10,149 nucleotides of DNA from Deltaproteobacteria bacterium (GCA_031279155.1 JAITJB010000218.1:1-10149), one strand, 5' to 3'; shown: positions 1-6,727, counted from the first letter of the stretch. Notes: generated from the letters alone by a model not told the origin. Numbers and translations are program-made.

Positions 1-645
1 CTTTTTAAAGGAAATATACCTCTCGCCCCAACTAGCCTTGGGGTAAGGGGTGACCTTCATGCGAGAGGCGGCAAAGTAGCAGTAGAGAGAAAATAAGAGA
101 AAAACCAAAATGCCCGGGCCAATACCGGCGATGAAGAGCTCGCCCACCGAGCTGCCGGTGACCACGCCGTAGATGATCATGGCGATGCTAGGCGGTATTA
201 GTAAGGCAATGCCCGCCGAATTTATGATTAAGCCGGTAGCAAAGCTATCGGAGTAGCCGTCTTCCATCATGCGCGGCCTCATGCTGCCGCCAATGGCCAC
301 CACCGTAGCCTGGCACGATCCGGAAACCGCGCCGAAGACGGTACAGGCGGCGACCGTGGTGATGGCAAGTCCGCCTTTGATATGGCCCAAAAAGCCCAAG
401 ACAAAGTCGGTTAACCTTCTGGCCGCCTGACCGCTGGTGATGATATCGGCGGCAAAGATAAACATGGGGACGGCAACTAAGGACAAAGGCTTGATGCCGG
501 CAAGCATTTGTTGGGTCAGGTTCATCGGATCCATGGTGGAATAGTAGACCAAGACCACGGCCAGAGGGGCTATAATCAAGGGAACCATCATGGGGAAGCT
601 TAATAGAAGAAGCGCGGTCATAAGTCCGAAAAGAAGGTAAAGCAT
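1..645 (-). CDS. dctM: TRAP transporter large permease (DctM), N-terminal part, truncated by window edge
   Basis: This reading frame is open from an ATG at 645 down to base 1 (215 codons) and continues beyond the window. The family is about 425 residues, so roughly half is present. It is the large integral membrane subunit that moves a substrate, usually a carboxylate delivered by a periplasmic binding protein, with sodium ions across the inner membrane. The translation is strongly hydrophobic and has family hallmarks: a segment reading GAVSGSCQATVVAIGG, then MRPRMMEDGY, and later INSAGIALLIPPSIAMIIYG, which matches the conserved IIPPSIPMVIYG-like region. The start follows the dctQ stop codon after one base, so the two are almost certainly co-transcribed and translationally coupled. 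No binding protein (DctP) gene is visible; it may lie beyond the left edge. The substrate cannot be read from the sequence. Confidence 0.93.
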   Translation of the reverse strand, partial: MLYLLFGLMTALLLLSFPMMVPLIIAPLAVVLVYYSTMDPMNLTQQMLAGIKPLSLVAVPMFIFAADIITSGQAARRLTDFVLGFLGHIKGGLAITTVAACTVFGAVSGSCQATVVAIGGSMRPRMMEDGYSDSFATGLIINSAGIALLIPPSIAMIIYGVVTGSSVGELFIAGIGPGILVFLLFSLYCYFAASRMKVTPYPKASWGERYISFKK

Positions 646-646
646 A

Positions 647-1252
647 TTATTCCCCTTTACCACTACCTTCGGCGCTTCCGAAGGTGGCCCTTTCGGTTTG
701 CACGGTGAAGGCTTCAGGCTCGTTATCGAGGGAAACCGAGTAGCTAATCCAAGCCCCGGGGCTTATGAGATTTCGGATTAAAGCTAAACTATATTGGATG
801 CCGGTCAAAAACATTCCGATAGGCATGACAATCCATACGTATTGGACCGGAACTTGAAGGATGGGGGAGACGCGGTGGAGAGAGGCGATTTTAAGGACGT
901 ATTTTAAAGAGAGATAGGTTAAGTAAAACATTACTATGGCCGTTATCGCCGAAACAAAGATGGCCAAGACCTTTCTCGGGACGCCCTTTAAGAGATCGCT
1001 TAACATCGACATTCGGATATGCATGCCCGAACGGGCGGCGTAGCTAGTTCCTAGGAAGGTGATATAGAACATCAGAAACTGGCTGACCTCTTCGGTCGAT
1101 GGTACGCTCGAATTAAACATCCTTAAGGTTACGTTGGCGATTAGAAGAACAGCTAGGCCTAGGACGCCAAAAGCGATGGCTTTCTCCTCGATGTGCCAGA
1201 CTAACCTATCGATTAGGTGTAGACACAGGGCCAGAGGCGATCGTTTTTTCAT
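647..1252 (-). CDS. dctQ: TRAP transporter small permease (DctQ)
   Basis: This is a 201-residue small membrane subunit of a TRAP transporter, partner of the DctM encoded immediately downstream. Four hydrophobic segments are visible, at about residues 25-43, 57-73, 95-118 and 138-160, as in DctQ proteins. Family-like features include the RMFNSSVPSTEEVSQFLMFYITFLGTSYAARSG region (residues 44-76), where the acidic EE precedes the second membrane segment, followed by HIRM. The frame can be extended upstream to a TTG at 1309, but the ATG at 1252 is preferred. It has an AGAGAG ribosome-binding sequence just upstream and gives a normal short cytoplasmic N-terminus (MKKRSPL), whereas the extension would cross an intercistronic hairpin. 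The polar C-terminal tail of about 35 residues is longer than usual. The gene is third-last visible in a U32-like / dctQ / dctM operon. Confidence 0.9.
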   Translation of the reverse strand: MKKRSPLALCLHLIDRLVWHIEEKAIAFGVLGLAVLLIANVTLRMFNSSVPSTEEVSQFLMFYITFLGTSYAARSGMHIRMSMLSDLLKGVPRKVLAIFVSAITAIVMFYLTYLSLKYVLKIASLHRVSPILQVPVQYVWIVMPIGMFLTGIQYSLALIRNLISPGAWISYSVSLDNEPEAFTVQTERATFGSAEGSGKGE

Positions 1253-1301
1253 AGATGTCTCTCTTAAAGAAATTATCCAAAAAACCGAATCTAAATTGTG
1301 G

Positions 1302-1315
1302 TGGGCCAAAGCCCA
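1302..1315 (-). other. Small intercistronic hairpin between the U32-like gene and dctQ
   Basis: TGGGCCAAAGCCCA forms a 5-bp GC-rich stem with a 4-base loop in the 78-base gap between the first gene and dctQ. No T-run follows it on the minus strand, so it is not a clear terminator. It could stabilise or mark processing of the mRNA between cistrons; this is inference. Confidence 0.35.
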
Positions 1316-1330
1316 TGTTCAGTTATAATC

Positions 1331-2284
1331 TTAAACGCTAGGTAAGGTTAAATCGGCTGGACCGTGGTTTGAGAGCTTAAGATCTCTATTGCGGCGGCTG
1401 ACGATTTCTCTTAAGACCGACCCGATTCGGACTTTGGCCCTAATCATGTCGTCGTGAGCGCCGGAAGTTACCCAGGGCTTATAGATGTCGGCTTCGGAGG
1501 TTCCCGGTTCGATCTTAAAATAAACAGGGGAGGCGATCCTGGCCACCTCCGGGGCTTCATAGGCCCGGTAGTGACCGCCGAAACTATCGACAATGATCAT
1601 GTAGACGTCCATAGGCATGCGGACGGCCCGACGAATCGATCCCAAAATGGGGAGCGATACGTCGCTAATGGGGTTCATGGTGTTGGCGCCAAGATCTTCT
1701 AGGAGCTTGGCCCCAACCGCGCTGCATTGCCCGCCGAAGACCGACCACTTAAAGATGGTTTCCTTGGGGATAAAGCCTTCGGCCCGCATTTGCGAGACCA
1801 GGCGCAAGACGCCCTCGTCGTAGACCAAAAAGCCCCGGACGCCGTTTTCCAGGCAGCGCATCATGTCTTCGATAAAATAGGCTACATTATCGCTCCCCCG
1901 GTGCCTAGGCCCTTGGGGCTGACCTTCGGGGTAGCCTAATTCTTTGGAGCCCACGTCCCAGCCCTTGCGGTGGCCGATGACCATGACCAGTTCCACCTTT
2001 TCCTCCTTAGCCTTGCCAGCTAAGTCGGTCATCTCGGTAGCCGTCATGTAAGTTGAGCCGCCCACCGTACAGATGGCCCGGTGGATGGGCAGATCAAATT
2101 TTTTAGCTTCATCAAGCATGGCTAAAAAATTAGAGTAGTACTCAATGCCGGCAATTTCGATCCGGTAGTGGGCCCCGTCAGGGAAGGTTAGAGGGCTTGA
2201 AGGCAAATCGTAGGCGTCTTTACCCGGTAAACCTTTACCTTCCATGAAGGCGCAGATTTCGCTTAAGTGTTTGGCTTTAAACAT
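1331..2284 (-). CDS. U32-peptidase-like TIM-barrel protein linked to a TRAP transporter
   Basis: This is a soluble protein of 317 residues without signal peptide or membrane segments. From memory it resembles a family usually annotated 'peptidase U32' and found beside TRAP or other solute transporters. The typical N-terminal stretch GKDAYDLPSSPLTFPDGAHYRIEIAG is present, as are the C-terminal NPISDVSLPILGSIRRAV and ASPVYFKIEPGTSEADIYKPW. Alternating beta-like and helical segments suggest a TIM barrel. The classical U32 signature with paired cysteines (GxxC...GxC) is absent, so protease activity should not be assumed; an enzyme acting on the imported substrate is at least as likely. The ATG at 2284 follows a GGAG sequence (2291-2294 on the minus strand) by six bases. 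It is the first gene of the operon with dctQ and dctM, behind a strong promoter and a putative IclR operator. The fold is fairly sure, the function is not known. Confidence 0.7.
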   Translation of the reverse strand: MFKAKHLSEICAFMEGKGLPGKDAYDLPSSPLTFPDGAHYRIEIAGIEYYSNFLAMLDEAKKFDLPIHRAICTVGGSTYMTATEMTDLAGKAKEEKVELVMVIGHRKGWDVGSKELGYPEGQPQGPRHRGSDNVAYFIEDMMRCLENGVRGFLVYDEGVLRLVSQMRAEGFIPKETIFKWSVFGGQCSAVGAKLLEDLGANTMNPISDVSLPILGSIRRAVRMPMDVYMIIVDSFGGHYRAYEAPEVARIASPVYFKIEPGTSEADIYKPWVTSGAHDDMIRAKVRIGSVLREIVSRRNRDLKLSNHGPADLTLPSV

Positions 2285-2362
2285 ATCACTCTCCGTTAGA
2301 TATTTTGTCCGGCTTTGGGCTTTGGCGAGCTATGGGCTTTAAAGCCGGATGGGTTTGAAACG

Positions 2363-2377
2363 TTCACTATACGTGAC
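2363..2377 (+). promoter_or_regulatory. Putative IclR operator, copy 1
   Basis: TTCACTATACGTGAC matches TTCGCTATATGTGAC (2599-2613) at 13 of 15 positions, and matches the complement of 3774-3788 equally well. It is an imperfect dyad around TATA, extended by ACGT at both ends. It lies just downstream of the operon promoter. A degenerate version, TTC...TATGTGA at 2383-2394, adjoins it and would overlap the transcription start. Assignment to the IclR protein rests on repetition and position only. Confidence 0.6.
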
Positions 2378-2396
2378 GTATGTTCTGTATGTGAAT

Positions 2397-2425
2397 ATGA
2401 TAGCCAGAAACTGCTCTCTTGTCAA
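2397..2425 (-). promoter_or_regulatory. Sigma-70 promoter of the U32/TRAP operon
   Basis: On the minus strand a consensus -35 TTGACA (2420-2425) is followed after 17 bases by TATCAT (2397-2402), which matches the -10 consensus in five of six positions. The start of transcription would be near 2390, giving a leader of about 105 bases before the ATG at 2284. The putative IclR operator at 2363-2377 lies about 13-27 bases downstream of this start, a position suited to repression. Confidence 0.75.
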
Positions 2426-2502
2426 GTTTTAGTTAAGCCCTCTGGGATCTTTTTTTTGGACAGAAAATCTTGTAAATTTTGTCACTTAGTTATGTTCCCA
2501 TG

Positions 2503-2564
2503 AAAAAAGCGATCAGATGCCAAAAAAAAGATCAAAAAAAGCTAAAAAAAGATGGCCAAAAAAA
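2503..2564. repeat. Phased A-tracts, probably curved DNA
   Basis: Runs of 6-8 adenines occur at 2503-2508, 2522-2529, 2534-2540, 2544-2550 and 2558-2564. Their centres are about 20, 11.5, 10 and 14 bases apart, close to multiples of the helical turn. T-tracts follow at 2578-2583 and 2591-2596. Such phasing is known to bend DNA. The tracts lie between the two operator copies, so bending could help loop or wrap the regulatory region. Confidence 0.5.
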
Positions 2565-2598
2565 GATAAATTTTGGCTTTTTTGGCTGGGTTTTTTCG

Positions 2599-2613
2599 TT
2601 CGCTATATGTGAC
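2599..2613 (+). promoter_or_regulatory. Putative IclR operator, copy 2
   Basis: TTCGCTATATGTGAC sits in a longer imperfect palindrome (2596-2619, TTTCGT at the left arm and ACGAAA at the right arm, TATA centre). It lies about 330 bases upstream of the iclR start and could serve autoregulation or act with copy 1 across the divergent region. A reversed half site (TTCGCTA on the minus strand, 2625-2631) follows it. Confidence 0.6.
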
Positions 2614-2940
2614 GAAAGTTTATTTAGCGAATAAAGCCATTGCGTGCAGATTTTATGCCGGATTTTTTTGAAGCCTTAATAATTTAGAAAATGGAGAATT
2701 TGGCGCTAAAAGATTATTTTTTAGCTTGTACGAGTTAGATTTTGGCTTTTTGGGCGTTCTTGCCATCTGACCAAAAGACACGATTTTGAACGCCTATGAT
2801 GGGGATTTCGACAAAAAGGTGGGTTTTCTTGATTTAGCCATTTTGGGGAGTCTTGAATGTCAGGGGGCGGTGTGATAGATATCTTGAGCGCGGAAAGAAA
2901 AATGATTTGGGGGCCAGTTTGTCAGTAAAGTGGGAGCAAT

Positions 2941-3714
2941 ATGGACGAAAAAAAGTACTACCAGATCTCTTCGCTCGTCAAAGGTCTTAAGGTCTTAGAA
3001 GCCATTGTCGAGGAGGGCCGGCTGACGGTTACCGGGGTGGCTAAGCTCTTATCTTTAAATAGGGCCAGCGCCCACCGCTTTATAACGACTTTAAGAGATC
3101 TAGGTTACGTTAGGCGAAATCCCAACGGCGATTATGAGGCCACCTTCCGCCTCCTCGAATTAGGCATGATCCAAGCCGATAAATTTGAGATCCGCCGCAT
3201 GGCCAAACCCATCATGCGGGATCTGGCCGCCGAGTTTGATGAAACCGTAAATTTGGGTATCTTAGATCACTATCAGGTCGTCTACCTAGATAAGGTTGAA
3301 AGCCGGGAGTTACTTAGGATGGATAGCGGAGTTGGGACCACCTGTCCGGCCCACGCTACGGCCTTAGGTAAGGCCATGGCGGCTTTTTTGCCGGAAAAAG
3401 ATCTAGCCGATCTAGTGGCTGGATCTTCTTTTGAGGCCCTAACCACCAATACTCTGACTTCCGTTGAGGCCTTCTCCAAAGAGCTGGTTATGGTGCGCCA
3501 AAAAGGTTACGCCATCGATAATGAAGAATTGGCCCTCCACCTTTACTGCATCGCCGCGCCAATTTTTGATTTAAATGGTTACCCCTCTTACGCCTTAAGC
3601 GTCTCTGGTCCCAAAAGCCGCATTGAGGGTTTGACGAGCTTACCTTTGAAACTATTGGAAGCAACGGGCAAACTATCGAGTCAGCTAAGTTTTAAAGGCC
3701 CCAATCACCACTGA
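2941..3714 (+). CDS. IclR-family transcriptional regulator
   Basis: This 257-residue protein has the two-domain layout and usual length of IclR regulators. A winged helix-turn-helix lies at about residues 8-70 (SLVKGLKVLEAI, then LLSLNRASAHRFITTLRDLGYV). A C-terminal effector domain covers about residues 85-250, with the conserved CPAHATALGKAMAAFLP (135-151) and GYAIDNEELALHLYCIAAPIFD (189-210) blocks. Such proteins bind small organic ligands and act as dimers or tetramers on palindromic operators. The ATG at 2941 has a GGGAG ribosome-binding sequence at proper distance. It is divergent from the U32/TRAP operon and directly upstream of a DMT transporter gene, so it most likely controls both, and perhaps itself, through the repeated 15-bp motif described separately. 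The ligand is unknown; by context it may be the TRAP substrate or a product of it. Confidence 0.93.
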   Translation: MDEKKYYQISSLVKGLKVLEAIVEEGRLTVTGVAKLLSLNRASAHRFITTLRDLGYVRRNPNGDYEATFRLLELGMIQADKFEIRRMAKPIMRDLAAEFDETVNLGILDHYQVVYLDKVESRELLRMDSGVGTTCPAHATALGKAMAAFLPEKDLADLVAGSSFEALTTNTLTSVEAFSKELVMVRQKGYAIDNEELALHLYCIAAPIFDLNGYPSYALSVSGPKSRIEGLTSLPLKLLEATGKLSSQLSFKGPNHH

Positions 3715-3718
3715 GAGC

Positions 3719-3747
3719 GCCTTTAAAAGCCGGCTGGCGGTTTTTTT
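3719..3747 (+). terminator. Possible weak terminator after the iclR gene
   Basis: A short GC-rich dyad (CGCC at 3719-3722 with GGCG at 3736-3739, and internal AGCCGGCT) is followed by seven Ts at 3741-3747. The stem is short and the fold ambiguous, so termination may be partial. It lies before the promoter-like sequence of the DMT transporter gene. Confidence 0.35.
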
Positions 3748-3774
3748 GACCCATGTTCTCAGAGAGAATATATG
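3746..3774 (+). promoter_or_regulatory. Possible promoter of the DMT transporter, overlapping its start codon
   Basis: TTGACC (3746-3751) and TATATG (3769-3774) are 17 bases apart. Transcription from here would begin near 3781, after the annotated ATG at 3772, so this promoter would require a later start or it may be a chance match. The sequence overlaps the palindrome and the third operator copy. Confidence 0.3.
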
Positions 3775-3788
3775 TCACATATAGAGAA
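3769..3788 (-). promoter_or_regulatory. Putative IclR operator, copy 3, with perfect palindrome over the DMT start codon
   Basis: Read on the minus strand, 3788-3774 is TTCTCTATATGTGAC, which matches copy 2 at 14 of 15 positions. The overlapping plus-strand TATATGTCACATATA (3769-3783) is a perfect 7+1+7 palindrome. The ATG of the DMT gene at 3772 lies inside it. A protein bound here would block initiation of transcription or its early elongation. Confidence 0.55.
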
Positions 3789-4635
3789 TAAAAATCACGG
3801 CCTTCTTTTGGCTGTCGCCTCGCCACTATGTTTTGCTACCTTTAACGCCGGCTTAAGAATCGTCAGCGCCCAGATAACCATCTACGGGCTGATGTTCTTA
3901 AGGGGCCTGGTGGGCATGGCCCTGGTACTAATCATATCTAAGTTAATGAACTTAAAGCTAAATAAAAACCGCAAACTTTTTTTGCTCTCTATTGGTTTTG
4001 TTTCAGCTTTCTCAACCGTGGCTACGACCACGGCCATAACCTTAATCCCGCTCTATCAGGCCGTGGTCATTTTATACCTCTACCCGGCCATCACCGTGCC
4101 TTTGGGCTATGTATTGGGCGGCGATAAAATTACCCCAAGATCGTTAGCCGGGGTAGTGGCGGCTATTATTGGCTGCGTCCTTTTGGTCTGGCCCGATAGT
4201 CAAGCTGGCCTAAACTTACACTACGGCCACGCCATCGGCCTTTTGGGGGCCACGCTCTATGCGCTTTCTTTTATCATGACCCGAAAGCTCGGATCTGGCT
4301 ACAGCGGGTTAGAGCCCTTTTTTACTTATAGTTTAGCTTCTTTTTTGATCTCCTGGCCGCTATCTAAGATCATCTACGATGGCTTGGGCATTGACAATCA
4401 AGGCGAAGTCCTCTTAGGCCTGGCCTTAGTTTGGTTGGGCGCAGCTGCGCAGCTCATGGCCTTTGCCGCGCTTAGGTTTTTGCCGCCCTTTAGAGTTGGG
4501 GTCATCGGCACCCTCGAGGTCCTTTTAGGGGCCCTTTGCAGCTGGCTACTTTTTAACGATCCCTTCACCGTCAGGGCCTTAATAGGGGCCATAATTATCG
4601 TCTACGCCGCCTTTGGCTTTGGCGAAAGAAAATAA
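3772..4635 (+). CDS. DMT/EamA-family transporter
   Basis: This is a 287-residue integral membrane protein with about ten hydrophobic helices in two homologous halves, the layout of the drug/metabolite transporter superfamily (EamA repeats at about residues 8-140 and 152-284). Family-like features are the early ASPLCFATFNAGLRI segment, the FLRGLVGM stretch near residue 42, the LYLYPAITVPLGYVLGGDKI segment ending the first half, and LLGATLYALSFIMTRK opening the second. Such proteins export or exchange metabolites such as amino acids, purines or organic acids; the substrate cannot be told. The ATG at 3772 follows an AGAGAG sequence. It is 57 bases behind the iclR stop codon and carries a copy of the putative IclR operator over its start, so it probably belongs to the same regulon as the TRAP genes. 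It may remove a toxic product or excess substrate. Confidence 0.9.
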   Translation: MSHIENKNHGLLLAVASPLCFATFNAGLRIVSAQITIYGLMFLRGLVGMALVLIISKLMNLKLNKNRKLFLLSIGFVSAFSTVATTTAITLIPLYQAVVILYLYPAITVPLGYVLGGDKITPRSLAGVVAAIIGCVLLVWPDSQAGLNLHYGHAIGLLGATLYALSFIMTRKLGSGYSGLEPFFTYSLASFLISWPLSKIIYDGLGIDNQGEVLLGLALVWLGAAAQLMAFAALRFLPPFRVGVIGTLEVLLGALCSWLLFNDPFTVRALIGAIIIVYAAFGFGERK

Positions 4636-4680
4636 ACGGCCTAAGATTCAATGGTGATTTACCTAGGATTTAACGGGGAT

Positions 4681-4709
4681 TAGCCAAGAAGTAGCGAGGC
4701 TTGGCCGGG
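4681..4709. repeat. 29-bp direct repeat, copy 1
   Basis: A 29-bp segment beginning TAGCCAAGAAG is repeated exactly at 4787-4815, 106 bases further on. Each copy has an internal inverted repeat GCCAAG/CTTGGC that could form a 6-bp stem with an 11-base loop. It lies between two convergent genes. Confidence 0.85.
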
Positions 4710-4735
4710 GGATTTTAAGGAGATTTACCAGGGGT

Positions 4736-4757
4736 TGGCTTGGGCTTGGGCTTGGCT
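4736..4757. repeat. Short tandem TTGGGC-like repeat
   Basis: The hexamer TGGGCT and its variant TGGCT occur head to tail about four times (4736-4757). The surrounding bases repeat GGATTTAAAGGGG-like blocks. The whole convergent gap 4636-4847 is thus built of short, partly degenerate repeats and holds no gene. Confidence 0.7.
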
Positions 4758-4786
4758 TAGGATTTAAAGGGGATTTAAAGGGGGAG

Positions 4787-4815
4787 TAGCCAAGAAGTAG
4801 CGAGGCTTGGCCGGG
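4787..4815. repeat. 29-bp direct repeat, copy 2
   Basis: This is the exact second copy of the repeat at 4681-4709, also preceded by a run of Gs. On the minus strand it lies shortly downstream of the kinase stop codon. The GCCAAG/CTTGGC stem could slow transcription there, but no T-run follows. Confidence 0.85.
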
Positions 4816-4847
4816 TGAGTAACGAAGATTGGCAGGGATTTTAAAAA

Positions 4848-6650
4848 TTAAGAATCGAGCTTTTGGCCGATGGGAATCCATTTGGCTAAGATGGCCGAAA
4901 GCTCATCGCGCTGAATGGGTTTAGACAGAAAATCATTCATGCCAGCTGACATCAAGGTCTCCCTGGCCCCGGCCATGGCGTTAGCTGTTAAGGCGATGAT
5001 GGGGATCTCCTTTAGATGGCCGCCCATGGCCCGGATTTTGGCCGTGGTTTCTAGTCCATCCATCTCAGGCATCATCTGGTCCATAAAAATCAACTGGTAA
5101 GATCCGTTAGCCACCTTATCGAGGGCCTCAAAACCTGAGGCCGCCTTATCGCTTTTGATGCCGTGGATACGCAGGAGCCCTGAGGCCACGGTCAGGTTTA
5201 GCTCATTATCATCGACCACTAAGACCTGGACATTGCCGCCAAAGTCAAGCCTAGGCTTAACCTTTTTGGTGGCCTTAGGTTTGACTCCATCAATTCTCGG
5301 TATTAAGACCCTAAAAGTTGTTCCCTCGCCGTAGACGCTCTGGACCTCGATAGTCCCGCCCATTAATTCCACCAGATATTTACTGACCGCTAAGCCCAAA
5401 CCAGTGCCCTTGATGTGCCGGTTGCGGGTAGTGTCCAATTGGTTGAAGGCCTCAAATAAAAAGGGCAGATCCTCGCTTTTGATGCCAATACCGGTGTCGG
5501 CTACCGAAAAGAGGATATAGGGCGGCTCGCTTTGGGCGGTAATGGTGATGGAGCCGCTATTGGTAAATTTTATGGCGTTACCAATGATATTGAGGAGAAC
5601 TTGTCGGACCCTTACGTCGTCGCCCTTAAGATAATCCGGCAGATCCGGGTTTAAGTTAAAGATGATGTTGATATTTTTTTCCCCGGCCAAAAAACGGGTC
5701 ATGGTCTTAAGATTATTTAATAGCGTGTGGAGGCTGTAATTGACCGTGGTCAGGCTCATCTTACCTAATTCAAGCTTACTAAGATCCAAAATATCATTGA
5801 TGATATTTAAGAGGGCCGAGCCAGCAGTTTTAATGTCTTCGACGTATTTGCGGGAGGTTTCAGCTAAAGCTACGTCGCTTAGGAGGATTTCGGAGATGCC
5901 GATGATGGCGTTCATGGGGGTTCGGATCTCGTGACTCATCATGGAGAGAAACTGCGTTTTAGCTTGGTAAGCTGTCTCAAATCCTAGGGCTCTCTTGCGG
6001 TAAACGATGATGAGTAATATAACGGCGAAAATTACGGCGACAATTTCAATAACCAGCATGCGGGTGACGTTTTTGGCGTGGGCGCCGGCGGCAATCATGG
6101 CCGAATCGGCGATGTCAACTCCGGCCACAGCTAAAACCTTGCCGTCAGAATCAAAAACCGGAGCGTAGGCGCTCATCAGCCCGTCCCAGATGCCAGCGTA
6201 CTTACCCATTTCGGTGGATGTAACGTTACCGGCGAAGGCCTCGTGGACGTAGCCGTCGGGTTCAGTCACCATGCCCAAGGTCACCATGGTCTCAGGGTCG
6301 GTATCGTTATCGATAACGTATTGGAGCTCATCGCCTTGGTAACGCACAAAGTAGACGAATTGGATGTTGGATTCCTCGGCAAATTTCATCAGTAAATTTC
6401 TTTTAGTTTCCCAGAGCTCACTTTCCATGTCTTCGGGCTTTTGTAGAGCCTTAAGATCATCTTCAGTCATTAAAAAACTGGCCTGATAGGCCGTTTGCTT
6501 GAGGCGAAAAGTTATATCTTGCTGTAAGAGGTCGGTGTAGTTTTCAATGGATTTGTGGGATTGCAAAGTAGTGTAGATCACCCCTAGGCCCAGGATGAGG
6601 AACATGACCAGAAAGCATAACTCCAAAATAGTTGAAAGCCGGTTTTTCAT
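4848..6650 (-). CDS. Membrane hybrid sensor histidine kinase with C-terminal receiver
   Basis: This 600-residue protein senses a signal outside the cytoplasm and relays phosphate internally from His to Asp. A first membrane helix (residues 9-28) and a second (197-216) flank a periplasmic domain of about 165 residues. Its YAPVFDSDGKVLAVAGVDI end is typical of Cache/PAS-like sensors. HisKA follows with FLSMMSHEIRTPMN (phospho-accepting His240), then an ATPase domain with N-box Asn358 in LLNIIGNAIKFT, DTGIGI (Asp385) and GTGLGLAVS (415-423). A receiver domain occupies about 474-595 with acidic Asp480/481, phospho-acceptor Asp524, Thr555 and Lys577. All catalytic residues are present. It lacks a histidine phosphotransfer or output domain, and no partner regulator is adjacent, so the downstream target is unknown. 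The start has AGGTG upstream. It is convergent with the DMT gene and lies downstream of a same-strand tRNA. Confidence 0.95.
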   Translation of the reverse strand: MKNRLSTILELCFLVMFLILGLGVIYTTLQSHKSIENYTDLLQQDITFRLKQTAYQASFLMTEDDLKALQKPEDMESELWETKRNLLMKFAEESNIQFVYFVRYQGDELQYVIDNDTDPETMVTLGMVTEPDGYVHEAFAGNVTSTEMGKYAGIWDGLMSAYAPVFDSDGKVLAVAGVDIADSAMIAAGAHAKNVTRMLVIEIVAVIFAVILLIIVYRKRALGFETAYQAKTQFLSMMSHEIRTPMNAIIGISEILLSDVALAETSRKYVEDIKTAGSALLNIINDILDLSKLELGKMSLTTVNYSLHTLLNNLKTMTRFLAGEKNINIIFNLNPDLPDYLKGDDVRVRQVLLNIIGNAIKFTNSGSITITAQSEPPYILFSVADTGIGIKSEDLPFLFEAFNQLDTTRNRHIKGTGLGLAVSKYLVELMGGTIEVQSVYGEGTTFRVLIPRIDGVKPKATKKVKPRLDFGGNVQVLVVDDNELNLTVASGLLRIHGIKSDKAASGFEALDKVANGSYQLIFMDQMMPEMDGLETTAKIRAMGGHLKEIPIIALTANAMAGARETLMSAGMNDFLSKPIQRDELSAILAKWIPIGQKLDS

Positions 6651-6727
6651 CTAACACCTATCGGTGCGGAAGTTTGGAAATGGCCCAGGAGTATAGAAAA
6701 AAAAATCGAGAATTTGTTTACATTGAT

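Larger units (their letters stand above)
2285..2940. other. Divergent regulatory intergenic region (656 bp)
   Basis: This gene-free region lies between the divergently transcribed U32/TRAP operon and the iclR gene. It holds a sigma-70 promoter for the operon, two copies of the putative IclR operator, and a run of A- and T-tracts near helical spacing. For iclR, two weak promoter candidates are visible: TTGGCT with TATATG at 2582-2609, spacer 16, overlapping the second operator copy; and TTGAAT with TAGATA at 2853-2881, spacer 17. Neither is convincing. The stretch 2640-2850 shows nothing recognisable. A 62-codon open frame at 2315-2503 crosses the promoter and operator and is not considered a gene. 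Confidence 0.7.

Noticed and set aside
1253..1309. N-terminal extension of DctQ from a TTG start
   Set aside because: The extension crosses the intercistronic hairpin, and the ATG at 1252 has the better ribosome-binding sequence and gives a typical N-terminus.
2315..2503. 62-codon plus-strand open frame
   Set aside because: It lies across the sigma-70 promoter and operator of the U32/TRAP operon and has no recognisable protein features.
2555..2586. GCCAAAAAAAG / CTTTTTTGGC inverted repeat as a terminator
   Set aside because: No gene on either strand would need termination here, and the pairing follows mostly from the A- and T-tracts.
4663..4881. 72-codon minus-strand open frame
   Set aside because: It is made of the intergenic repeats and overlaps the end of the kinase gene; the proline/serine-rich peptide reflects the repeat composition.
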